Below are positions 1-4,848 of a DNA stretch of 6,856 nucleotides, piece by piece. The notes under the pieces were generated by a model. That model saw only the letters and a list, made by a program, of their open reading frames with translations. It was not told where the DNA came from and ran no database searches. Position numbers and translations under genes: made by a program. This DNA is from Oceanospirillaceae bacterium (GTDB taxonomy: Bacteria; Pseudomonadota; Gammaproteobacteria; Pseudomonadales; Balneatricaceae), in the NCBI GenBank assembly GCA_003497765.1, contig DNNY01000162.1, forward strand, positions 1 through 6,856, given 5' to 3'. The stretch's first letter is position 1. Each line of letters opens with the position of its first letter.

Positions 1-1167
1 AAAAATATTATGATGATTGGGCCAACCGGGGTAGGTAAGACTGAAATTGCACGCCGCCTAGCGAAACTTTCTAACGCCCCATTTATTAAAATTGAGGCCA
101 CTAAGTTTACTGAGGTGGGCTATGTTGGGCGTGATGTAGAATCTATTATTCGTGACCTAGTGGAAACGGCGATCAAAATGTTGCGTGAGCAGGCTATGGA
201 AAAAGTAGCTAATACGGCTGCCGATCATGCCGAGGAACGTATTTTAGATGCTTTACTGCCACCCGCTCGTGGCGACGATGCCAAGCAAGACTCTTCAACA
301 CGTCAGGTGTTCCGCAAGAAGTTACGAGAAGGACAACTTGATGATAAAGAGATTGATATAGAAATGTCTGTAACGCCAATGGGCGTTGAAATAATGGCTC
401 CTCCTGGCATGGAGGAAATGACCAGCCAATTACAGAATATGTTTTCGAGTATGGGTCAGAACCGCAAACAGATCCGTAAGATTAAAATCAAAGATGCGCG
501 TAAACAATTACAGGATGAAGAGGCTGCACAATTAATCAAGGATGACGATATTAAACAGCAGGCCGTTGAAGCCGTAGAACAGAACGGCATTGTGTTCCTT
601 GACGAGATCGACAAGATTGCTAAAAAGCAAGAAGGTGGCAGTGGTGATGTTTCACGTGAAGGCGTGCAACGGGATTTATTACCTTTGATTGAAGGCTGTA
701 CCGTTAATACCAAATACGGCATGATTAAGACTGACCATATTTTGTTTATCACCTCAGGTGCCTTTCACTTAGCTAAACCATCCGACCTTATCCCAGAACT
801 ACAAGGTCGCTTGCCGATCAGGGTGGAACTACATGCTCTTAAGCCTGAAGATTTTGCTCGCATTCTGACGGAGCCGAACTTCTCCCTGAGAGAGCAATAC
901 CAAGCTCTGCTAGGTATTGAAGGGGTAGAGTTGGAATTTAGTGATGATGGCATTAAGCGCTTGGCAGAATTAGCCTTTGAAGTAAATGAGAATACCGAAA
1001 ATATCGGTGCCCGCCGCTTACACACTTTAATGGAGCGCTTGTTAGAAGACTTATCCTTTTCTGCTGATCAAGCCAAAGGAGCTAAAGTGCTGGTTAACCA
1101 AGCCTATGTTGAACAGAATTTACAGGATCTGGTGCAGGATCAAGACCTAAGTCAATATATTCTATAA
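1..1167 (+). CDS. hslU: ATP-dependent protease ATPase subunit HslU (5' end missing)
   Basis: AAA+ unfoldase of the HslUV (ClpYQ) protease; in the cytoplasm it unfolds substrates and feeds them into the HslV peptidase. The frame is open from base 1, giving 388 visible residues. By comparison with the 443-residue E. coli protein, about the first 50 residues lie outside the window. Visible motifs, numbered from the first visible codon: Walker A GPTGVGKT at 7-14, the pore loop GYVG at about 40-43, a charged intermediate (I) domain at about 60-190, Walker B with the DEIDK acidic pair at 201-202, and the sensor-2 motif NIGARRLHT at about 334-342. The C-terminus DLSQYIL is the tail that docks into HslV pockets (E. 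coli ends DLSRFIL). All key residues seen are intact. hslV is expected just upstream, outside the window. A strong terminator follows 28 bp after the stop, so hslU ends its operon. Identification is essentially certain. Confidence 0.98.
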   Translation, partial: KNIMMIGPTGVGKTEIARRLAKLSNAPFIKIEATKFTEVGYVGRDVESIIRDLVETAIKMLREQAMEKVANTAADHAEERILDALLPPARGDDAKQDSSTRQVFRKKLREGQLDDKEIDIEMSVTPMGVEIMAPPGMEEMTSQLQNMFSSMGQNRKQIRKIKIKDARKQLQDEEAAQLIKDDDIKQQAVEAVEQNGIVFLDEIDKIAKKQEGGSGDVSREGVQRDLLPLIEGCTVNTKYGMIKTDHILFITSGAFHLAKPSDLIPELQGRLPIRVELHALKPEDFARILTEPNFSLREQYQALLGIEGVELEFSDDGIKRLAELAFEVNENTENIGARRLHTLMERLLEDLSFSADQAKGAKVLVNQAYVEQNLQDLVQDQDLSQYIL

Positions 1168-1195
1168 ACCACCACTATAGATTAGGGTTTACCAG

Positions 1196-1232
1196 AAAAG
1201 GGTTAGTGACATATTTCCACTAACCCTTTTTT
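1196..1232 (+). terminator. Rho-independent terminator of hslU
   Basis: A perfect 13-bp stem (1196-1208 paired with 1218-1230) with a 9-nt loop is followed by a run of T (1227-1232, then ATTT). It sits 28 bp past the hslU stop. On the opposite strand the stem is followed by four T, so it may also stop minus-strand transcripts leaving the small gene at 1308-1583, for which no other terminator is visible. Confidence 0.93.
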
Positions 1233-1307
1233 ATTTAATTACGACTTAATTTCGAATTCAACCATGGCTGTATTTTAGTCCTCAGGCGACAGTGATCTGA
1301 TACTTGC

Positions 1308-1583
1308 CTAGCCTAAATATTTTTCTAGCTGGCGGCGAATTTCTGCTTCAATCTGACCTTGCATAGGGGTCAGCATCATATTTAACTGCAGCTCAATGGT
1401 TACCTGACCTGGGGCCAAAATTAATGCTCCTCTTACACCCTGCCGCTCTAGCTGCATTGTGTCGCCTTGCCATGAATAATTGACTGCAAGCTTGGCATGT
1501 AGTTTTTCAGCAAAATGCTCAGCGGCTTCTCGAGCCTCATTGAGGGTAAGCTGATGAGGATATTGAATACTTACTTTTGCCAT
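1308..1583 (-). CDS. polyhydroxyalkanoic acid system family protein (PHA_gran_rgn)
   Basis: A 91-residue soluble protein with no signal peptide or membrane segment. The pattern fits the small family called polyhydroxyalkanoic acid system protein (PHA_gran_rgn): an N-terminal beta strand ending in a PH pair (residues 9-10), a helix with the AREAAEHFAEKL stretch, a central tryptophan (W38) in a YSWQGD segment, a QGVRGALIL strand near 48-56, and an amphipathic C-terminal helix (IEAEIRRQLEKYL). Members are often found near PHA granule genes, but their biochemical role is not established. The start is supported by AGG about 7 nt upstream of the ATG. It stands alone, convergent with hslU, with its own promoter and a dyad upstream. 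No phaC, phasin or other PHA gene is in the window, so the link to PHA here rests on family resemblance only. The coding frame is convincing; the family call is probable. Confidence 0.77.
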   Translation of the reverse strand: MAKVSIQYPHQLTLNEAREAAEHFAEKLHAKLAVNYSWQGDTMQLERQGVRGALILAPGQVTIELQLNMMLTPMQGQIEAEIRRQLEKYLG

Positions 1584-1612
1584 CTATTTACCTATTCTAT
1601 AAACTATATATA

Positions 1613-1640
1613 TTTATAGTTATAGAGATTAAAACGTCAT
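1613..1640 (-). promoter_or_regulatory. candidate sigma-70 promoter of the PHA-system gene
   Basis: On the minus strand, ATGACG (-35, bases 1635-1640) and TATAAA (-10, bases 1613-1618) are separated by 16 bp, about 30 bp upstream of the start codon. The -35 overlaps the edge of a large inverted repeat (1637-1663), which suggests operator control. The surroundings are so AT-rich that alternative -10 hexamers exist, so the exact choice is uncertain. Confidence 0.4.
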
Positions 1641-1663
1641 ATTAAACACTTGTTTTAATATGA
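1637..1663. repeat. 10-bp inverted repeat, candidate operator
   Basis: TCATATTAAA and TTTAATATGA form perfect 10-bp arms around a 7-nt centre. It lies 54-80 bp upstream of the start codon of the PHA-system gene and touches that gene's proposed -35 element. There is no T run, so it is not a terminator; a DNA-binding dyad for a dimeric regulator is the better reading. The AT-rich background raises the odds of chance dyads, but ten matched pairs in a row are notable. Confidence 0.45.
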
Positions 1664-1810
1664 ATACATTAAAAACTATATATTAATCAATTAGTAAGCA
1701 ATTAATTAGAGTTTAGCCGTAGTCGATCTCTAAGGACATAAAATCATATATATCAATATGGAATATTATTATTCCTATTAATTATTAGACTTCAACTTAA
1801 ATGTTGATAG

Positions 1811-1816
1811 TATGCT
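1811..1816 (+). promoter_or_regulatory. candidate -10 element for the putative small RNA
   Basis: TATGCT on the plus strand would place a transcription start near 1821-1823, just where the A-rich RNA body begins. No good -35 is visible 16-18 bp upstream (the bases there read like GACTTC), so the promoter may depend on an activator; dyads at 1760-1775 and 1792-1807 are possible binding sites. A sigma-54 pattern (GG, 10 bp, GC) was looked for and is absent. Confidence 0.35.
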
Positions 1817-1822
1817 CTCAGC

Positions 1823-1887
1823 GCAAATAAAAATAACAAGCGCGATAAGAAAAACAGAAACACTTACGGGCTTGCAAATAAAAATAA
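1823..1887 (+). repeat. two exact 14-nt direct repeats inside the putative RNA
   Basis: GCAAATAAAAATAA occurs at 1823-1836 and again at 1874-1887, 51 bp apart. Each copy lies in an A-R-N run, so they look like repeated protein-binding modules of one RNA rather than a scar of transposition. The low complexity makes chance similarity possible. Confidence 0.6.
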
Positions 1888-1900
1888 AAAACAGCCTTGG

Positions 1901-1929
1901 AAAGCAGCTCTCTCGGGAGCTGCTTTTTT
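1901..1929 (+). terminator. Rho-independent terminator of the putative small RNA
   Basis: A 10-bp perfect stem (1901-1910 with 1917-1926) around a 6-nt loop is followed by six T (1924-1929). The T run is on the plus strand only; on the minus strand just three T follow the stem, so it is not a good end for the minus-strand lipoprotein gene. No plus-strand protein gene precedes it, which is the main argument for an RNA gene upstream. Confidence 0.85.
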
Positions 1930-1967
1930 ATTGCTTGATTTTCGCTAATCGACAATTTGCTAATAGC

Positions 1968-2336
1968 CTAAGCGGCACAGGATTTGTCTGTCATCCAGAC
2001 GGTTAAGCTATCCATACGGGCTTTTAACTGCGCATATTCCTCAGCTATTCCTTCGTCTTCTTTGCTTACTACTAACAACACTGGCCAATATACCACACCG
2101 CCAACAAACTCAAGTCGAGAGCGTTCCACTTCATCAGTATATTCAACCGCTAAAGCTTCCATTTGTTTAGCAATACGCCGAGCTTCGGAATAGAGCTGAT
2201 CACAGCTAAAAGACTCGTAGAGCCCCGTAAAACCGCCTACAGCGGCTGGGGATTTCTCAGTTTGTTTTGCCACATCAGGGCTTGCACAAGCAAAAACCAG
2301 CCCACACAAGGACAATATAGCCAGTTGTCTTATCAT
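1968..2336 (-). CDS. small putative outer-membrane lipoprotein
   Basis: A 122-residue protein of unknown function that begins with a lipoprotein signal peptide: a short charged start (MIRQ), a hydrophobic stretch LAILSLCGLVFA, and a lipobox cysteine at residue 17. Alanine follows the cysteine, which by the usual +2 rule suggests delivery to the outer membrane. The mature part has a flexible Lys/Thr/Pro region, then a conserved-looking block with CDQLYSEARRIAKQMEAL (cysteine at 45), a hydrophobic segment VGGVVYWPVLLVV at about 78-90, a charged helix EEYAQLKARMDSL, and a second cysteine three residues from the end (120). The two mature cysteines could form a disulfide. The layout matches small proteobacterial lipoproteins with a Cys-helix-GxxxxWP-helix-Cys pattern, none of known role to me. 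Two ATG codons are adjacent (2337-2339 and 2334-2336). The second is chosen because GGGA lies 5 nt before it, against 2 nt for the first. It has its own promoter and is separated from typA by a terminator. Confidence 0.82.
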   Translation of the reverse strand: MIRQLAILSLCGLVFACASPDVAKQTEKSPAAVGGFTGLYESFSCDQLYSEARRIAKQMEALAVEYTDEVERSRLEFVGGVVYWPVLLVVSKEDEGIAEEYAQLKARMDSLTVWMTDKSCAA

Positions 2337-2378
2337 CATTTTCCCACAACACTGAAAATTAAATTAGCAGGAGCAATC

Positions 2379-2408
2379 TTTATACGCCATGTTTTTATAT
2401 AGTGTAAA
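2379..2408 (-). promoter_or_regulatory. sigma-70 promoter of the lipoprotein gene
   Basis: On the minus strand TTTACA (-35, bases 2403-2408) and TATAAA (-10, bases 2379-2384) are 18 bp apart. The expected start of transcription near 2372 gives a leader of about 35 nt. It lies just past the typA terminator, which fits an independent transcript. Confidence 0.6.
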
Positions 2409-2417
2409 TATAGACCA

Positions 2418-2458
2418 AAAAATAAAAAAGGGGATTCTAAAATTAGAATCCCCTTTTT
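2418..2458 (-). terminator. Rho-independent terminator of typA
   Basis: A 34-bp perfect palindrome (2425-2440 with 2443-2458; the tip must open to make a loop) has a GGGG/CCCC core and, on the minus strand, a T-rich tail of TTTTT, A, TTTTTT. It begins 12 bp past the typA stop. On the plus strand five T also follow the stem, so it could act in both directions, though no plus-strand gene needs it. Confidence 0.93.
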
Positions 2459-2470
2459 GACAAGTCTTCA

Positions 2471-4285
2471 TTATCCACCACGCGAAGCCCGCTTGCGCTC
2501 ATGCTCCTTTAATAACTTTTTACGCAGACGAATATGATTAGGTGTTACCTCGACCAGTTCATCATCCTCAATAAACTCTAGAGCCTGCTCTAAAGAATGA
2601 CGGATGGGTGGTGTAAGCTGTACATTCTCATCGGTTCCAGCCGCACGAATATTGGTTAATTGCTTACCTTTGGTGGGGTTAACCACTAGATCATTACTAC
2701 GGCTATGGATGCCGATAAGCATACCTTCATAGACATCTATATTAGGGTCAATCATTAATCGCCCACGATCTTGCAAATTAAACAAGGCAAAGGCCAATAC
2801 CTTGCCATTAACCATAGACACTAGCACACCATTTTGGCGCTCTGCCATAGGGCCTTGTTTAACTTGACCATAATGATCAAATATCGAAGTCATTACACCA
2901 CTACCGGAAGTTAAAGTTAAGAACTGGCCTCTAAAGCCAATTAAGCCCCGGGAAGGCACCATAAACTCGAGACGCGTACGCCCCTTACCATCAGGCTCCA
3001 TATTGGTCATTTCCGCTTTGCGGCGACCAAGCTCCTCCATTAAGGAACCTTGATGCTGATCTTCACAGTCAATCAACACCGCCTCATAAGGCTCCATCAT
3101 GACACCATCGACTTCTTTTTGTATCACTTGTGGACGGGATACCCCAAGTTCGAAACCTTCACGGCGCATAGTTTCAATCAGCACCGACAAGTGCAGTTCA
3201 CCGCGCCCAGAAACAATAAACTGATCCGGTGTTGCCCCTTGCTCTACTCTTAAAGCCACATTATGTATCAACTCGCGTTCCAAGCGTTCTTTGATATTGC
3301 GACTGGTTACGTACTTACCATCCTGACCAGCAAAGGGCGAGTCATTGACCTGAAAGGTCATGGATACAGTGGGTTCATCAACGCTCAAAGCAGGTAGGGC
3401 TTCGACATTATCTAAAGCACACAAGGTATCGGAAATATTTAAACCATCGATACCAGTAATACAGACAATATCACCTGCTTGGGCCGATGGTGCATCCACA
3501 CGCTCAAGGCCAAGATAACCCATCACCTGTTGCACCTTGGCTTTGCGCGTACCACCAGCGTGGTCGACAACCATCACCTGTTGGCCAGCATTGATGGTAC
3601 CGCGGGTCACCCTACCAATACCGATAACACCAACATAACTAGAATAGTCTAAGGCTGATATTTGCATTTGCAAATCGCCATCAGGATCAACATCTGGTGG
3701 CTGCACATGCTCTATCAAAGCACTAAACAATGGCTCCATATCAGCAGCCATTTCCTCTGGATCCAAACCAGCAATGCCATTTAGAGCAGAGGCATAGACA
3801 ACCTGAAAATCTAATTGCTCATCGGTGGCACCCAACTGATCAAATAAATCAAAAACTTGATCCATAACCCAATCAGGGCGAGCACCAGGACGGTCGATTT
3901 TATTAATGACTACAATAGGATTAAGACCTTGCTGGAATGCCTTTTGGGTAACAAAACGGGTCTGTGGCATAGGACCATCAACAGCATCAACTAATAGCAA
4001 CACACAATCGACCATGGATAGTACACGTTCGACTTCACCACCAAAGTCAGCGTGTCCCGGTGTGTCTACAATATTGATACGATAGCCATTCCAGTTGATT
4101 GCGGTATTTTTAGCCAGGATAGTAATACCGCGCTCTTTTTCCTGATCATTGGAGTCCATGATGCGCTCAGAACCTTGATCACGACGATCTAATGTGCCGG
4201 ACTGTTCTAATAATTTGTCTACCAAGGTCGTTTTACCATGGTCTACATGGGCTACAATGGCAACGTTTCTTAATTTTTCAATCAT
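2471..4285 (-). CDS. typA: translational GTPase TypA/BipA
   Basis: Ribosome-associated GTPase of the EF-G/LepA group. In other bacteria it supports 50S assembly, growth at low temperature, and stress or virulence responses. The product has 604 residues, the usual size (E. coli about 607). The GTP-binding motifs are all present: G1 AHVDHGKT at 12-19, the switch I threonine in RGITI at 52-56, G3 DTPGH at 74-78, and G4 NKID at 128-131. EF-G-like domains follow: a beta barrel with GIGRVTRG, a domain with [19 protein letters not shown], the domain with [14 protein letters not shown], and the TypA-specific C-terminal domain ending in a basic tail ([16 protein letters not shown]). The start is MIEKLRN at 4285, as in the family, with GGAG 7 nt upstream. 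The frame stays open to a GTG at 4384, but that extension has no family counterpart and spans a hairpin. The gene is divergent from glnA. No defects are visible. Confidence 0.98.
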   Translation of the reverse strand: MIEKLRNVAIVAHVDHGKTTLVDKLLEQSGTLDRRDQGSERIMDSNDQEKERGITILAKNTAINWNGYRINIVDTPGHADFGGEVERVLSMVDCVLLLVDAVDGPMPQTRFVTQKAFQQGLNPIVVINKIDRPGARPDWVMDQVFDLFDQLGATDEQLDFQVVYASALNGIAGLDPEEMAADMEPLFSALIEHVQPPDVDPDGDLQMQISALDYSSYVGVIGIGRVTRGTINAGQQVMVVDHAGGTRKAKVQQVMGYLGLERVDAPSAQAGDIVCITGIDGLNISDTLCALDNVEALPALSVDEPTVSMTFQVNDSPFAGQDGKYVTSRNIKERLERELIHNVALRVEQGATPDQFIVSGRGELHLSVLIETMRREGFELGVSRPQVIQKEVDGVMMEPYEAVLIDCEDQHQGSLMEELGRRKAEMTNMEPDGKGRTRLEFMVPSRGLIGFRGQFLTLTSGSGVMTSIFDHYGQVKQGPMAERQNGVLVSMVNGKVLAFALFNLQDRGRLMIDPNIDVYEGMLIGIHSRSNDLVVNPTKGKQLTNIRAAGTDENVQLTPPIRHSLEQALEFIEDDELVEVTPNHIRLRKKLLKEHERKRASRGG

Positions 4286-4292
4286 CTTTTGA

Positions 4293-4296
4293 CTCC
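4293..4296 (-). promoter_or_regulatory. ribosome binding site that fixes the typA start
   Basis: GGAG on the minus strand, 7 nt before the ATG at 4285. This, with the family N-terminus MIEKLRN, sets the start there rather than at the in-frame GTG 99 bp upstream. A second purine-rich GGAGG (4300-4304) lies too far away to serve this ATG. Confidence 0.8.
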
Positions 4297-4335
4297 GAGC
4301 CTCCACAATAATGATGTCTTCAGGGAGGGGTGGTA

Positions 4336-4370
4336 AATATAAAGCCCCGCCAGCAACACTGGCAGGGCCT
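4336..4370 (-). terminator. terminator-like hairpin in the typA leader
   Basis: On the minus strand a 12-bp stem (4359-4370 with 4342-4353, 5-nt loop TGTTG, GC-rich) is followed by TTTATATTT. Pair 4348/4364 is a G-U wobble in minus-strand RNA but a C-A mismatch in plus-strand RNA, so the structure belongs to the minus strand. It lies about 10 nt after the likely typA transcription start and 56 nt before the typA ATG. It may be a leader attenuator, a 5' stabilising hairpin, or the end of a transcript entering from the spacer. The T tract is interrupted by A, so its strength is uncertain. Confidence 0.6.
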
Positions 4371-4373
4371 AAA

Positions 4374-4389
4374 AATTTGCGCACAAATT
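4374..4389. repeat. small dyad over the typA -10/start region
   Basis: AATTTG and CAAATT flank four bases (CGCA). The dyad overlaps the proposed -10 element and start site of typA, a position where a bound repressor would block initiation. Six-base arms in AT-rich DNA may be chance. Confidence 0.3.
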
Positions 4390-4395
4390 ATACCA
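4387..4395 (-). promoter_or_regulatory. extended -10 promoter of typA
   Basis: The minus strand reads TGGTATAAT, a consensus -10 hexamer with the TGn extension, which can work without a good -35 (none is evident 17 bp upstream). Transcription should begin near 4380, giving a leader of about 95 nt that carries the hairpin at 4341-4370. Confidence 0.65.
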
Positions 4396-4482
4396 TCATT
4401 TTAATAACAAGTTATAAAACCAAGGCATTGACTTGAAGTTAATTATAAAAACAAAACAGAACAAGAACCAAAATATAGTATT

Positions 4483-4499
4483 TGCACTATTATGGTGCA
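4483..4499. promoter_or_regulatory. NtrC-binding site 1 upstream of glnA (strong)
   Basis: TGCACTATTATGGTGCA matches the known NtrC box TGCACCA-N3-TGGTGCA at all but one of the 14 specified bases. With one more base on each side it keeps TTGCAC/GTGCAA symmetry. It lies about 236 bp upstream of the expected sigma-54 start, an enhancer-like position. Confidence 0.85.
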
Positions 4500-4513
4500 A
4501 TAATGACAAAATA

Positions 4514-4530
4514 TGCACCAATACACTGCA
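4514..4530. promoter_or_regulatory. NtrC-binding site 2 upstream of glnA (one good half)
   Basis: The left half TGCACCA is perfect and the right half CACTGCA keeps four of seven bases. Its centre is 31 bp from that of site 1, about three helical turns, which matches the paired NtrC enhancer spacing known at enterobacterial glnA. The spacing raises confidence in this imperfect box. Confidence 0.65.
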
Positions 4531-4565
4531 AAAAAGTGCGTTTTTTAAGGCCAATACCCAGCAAG

Positions 4566-4582
4566 CGCACCAGCTTAGCGCA
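4566..4582. promoter_or_regulatory. possible NtrC-binding site 3
   Basis: CGCACCA-GCT-TAGCGCA keeps six of seven bases in the left half and five of seven in the right half of the NtrC box. Its centre is 52 bp (about five turns) from site 2, so it would sit on the same DNA face. Confidence 0.5.
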
Positions 4583-4700
4583 ATAATAGATGAAATTATA
4601 ATTAATTAAGTGTATTATAGGCGCTACTTCTTGGCTTACTAGGCAATTAGTATCAAGTTTAGCTCTTAAAATCCTGTTTTTTAAGAACAACAAACCAAAT

Positions 4701-4716
4701 TGGCACGGCTGTTGCT
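4701..4716 (+). promoter_or_regulatory. sigma-54 (RpoN) promoter of glnA
   Basis: TGGCACG, four bases, TTGCT: a match to the -24/-12 consensus TGGCACG-N4-TTGCW, with GG and GC exactly 10 bp apart. Transcription should start near 4726-4727, leaving a leader of about 122 nt. With the NtrC boxes upstream, this is a nitrogen-regulated promoter. Confidence 0.92.
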
Positions 4717-4736
4717 TTGTTTACGTCCACAAAGCA
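4713..4736. repeat. 8-bp inverted repeat across the glnA start site
   Basis: TGCTTTGT and ACAAAGCA are perfect arms around 8 bp. The left arm includes the -12 GC of the sigma-54 promoter, and the predicted transcription start falls in the centre. This could be an operator, or chance. Confidence 0.4.
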
Positions 4737-4738
4737 GC

Positions 4739-4830
4739 AAAGACCATATAGTAGTCTTTATCCTGCCAAGGCATTAAGCCAACACCTTAATGCATAATAA
4801 AATCGCGTTAACTAACCCAGCCTAAGCTGG
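4739..4830 (+). promoter_or_regulatory. hairpin-rich glnA leader
   Basis: Three further hairpins can form in the glnA leader RNA: AAAGAC/GTCTTT (4739-4744, 4754-4759), GCATTAAG/CTTAATGC (4771-4778, 4786-4793, 7-nt loop) and CCAGC/GCTGG (4817-4821, 4826-4830, 4-nt loop). None is followed by a T run, so they are not terminators. The last ends 7 nt before the ribosome binding site GGAG (4838-4841). I recognise no known riboswitch. Confidence 0.4.
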
Positions 4831-4848
4831 TAAAAATGGAGAGACACC

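Larger units (their letters stand above)
1821..1929 (+). ncRNA. putative Hfq-binding small RNA with A-R-N repeats (CrcZ-like logic)
   Basis: A stand-alone plus-strand unit between two minus-strand genes, with a likely start near 1821 and a strong terminator at its end. Its body contains three uninterrupted runs of five A-R-N triplets (A, purine, any): 1826-1840, 1847-1861 and 1877-1891. The A-R-N repeat is the established recognition motif of the Hfq distal face, and similar CA motifs are how the Pseudomonas CrcZ, CrcY and CrcX RNAs titrate Hfq/Crc. Two of the runs lie in loops of possible short hairpins: GCGC 1821-1824 with 1840-1843, and GGCT 1869-1872 with AGCC 1893-1896. A 14-nt sequence is repeated exactly (1823-1836, 1874-1887). 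No protein frame fits: the open frame over it lacks a ribosome binding site and runs through the terminator. The RNA is inferred, not proven. At about 109 nt it is shorter than Pseudomonas CrcZ, and the neighbours differ from the cbrB-pcnB context known there. Confidence 0.5.
1584..1967. other. 384-bp gene-free spacer with dyads and a putative small RNA
   Basis: Very AT-rich DNA between two minus-strand genes. It holds the promoter and dyad of the PHA-system gene (left part), weaker dyads at 1706-1733 (TTAGAG/CTCTAA), 1760-1775 (GGAATA/TATTCC) and 1792-1807 (TCAAC/GTTGA), then the putative plus-strand RNA and its terminator at 1821-1929. The last 38 bp before the lipoprotein stop show nothing recognisable. 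No protein-coding frame with a credible ribosome binding site was found here. Confidence 0.7.
4286..4848. other. 563-bp regulatory region between divergent typA and glnA
   Basis: No credible protein gene lies here. The typA side (4286-4395) holds its ribosome binding site, hairpin leader and extended -10 promoter. The middle (4483-4582) holds three NtrC-like boxes. The stretch 4583-4700 shows only an AT-rich dyad (TCTTAAAA/TTTTAAGA, 4664-4686) and a weak IHF-like TATCAA at 4651-4656, which could help bend DNA between the boxes and the promoter. From 4701 comes the sigma-54 promoter and the hairpin-rich glnA leader. Bases 4396-4482 are AT-rich with nothing further recognised. Confidence 0.75.

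Noticed and set aside
456..1025. Minus-strand open frames inside hslU
   Set aside because: They are antisense shadows of a strongly conserved gene, rich in serine and cysteine, and without ribosome binding sites.
1740..1822. A sigma-54 promoter for the putative small RNA, as CrcZ has in Pseudomonas
   Set aside because: No GG-N10-GC pair is present in the region just upstream of the RNA.
1812..2006. Plus-strand open frame of 64 codons over the putative small RNA
   Set aside because: Its ATG overlaps the -10 element, there is no ribosome binding site, the frame runs through a strong terminator and into the antisense of the lipoprotein gene, and its lysine-rich start only reflects the A-rich RNA.
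4286..4384. N-terminal extension of TypA to a GTG at 4384 (637 residues)
   Set aside because: The family starts at MIEKLRN, a ribosome binding site precedes that ATG, the extension has no family counterpart, and the GTG falls upstream of the likely transcription start and before a hairpin.
4651..4663. IHF site between the NtrC boxes and the sigma-54 promoter
   Set aside because: TATCAA fits the first half of the IHF consensus but the TTR part is not matched at the right distance; too weak to annotate as a site.
4490..4693. Minus-strand open frame of 67 codons in the typA-glnA spacer
   Set aside because: TTG start, no ribosome binding site, no recognisable protein character, and it covers NtrC boxes that explain the conservation expected there.
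4727..4848. A known riboswitch (for example a glutamine-sensing motif) in the glnA leader
   Set aside because: The leader has several simple hairpins but no conserved aptamer sequence that I can recognise.
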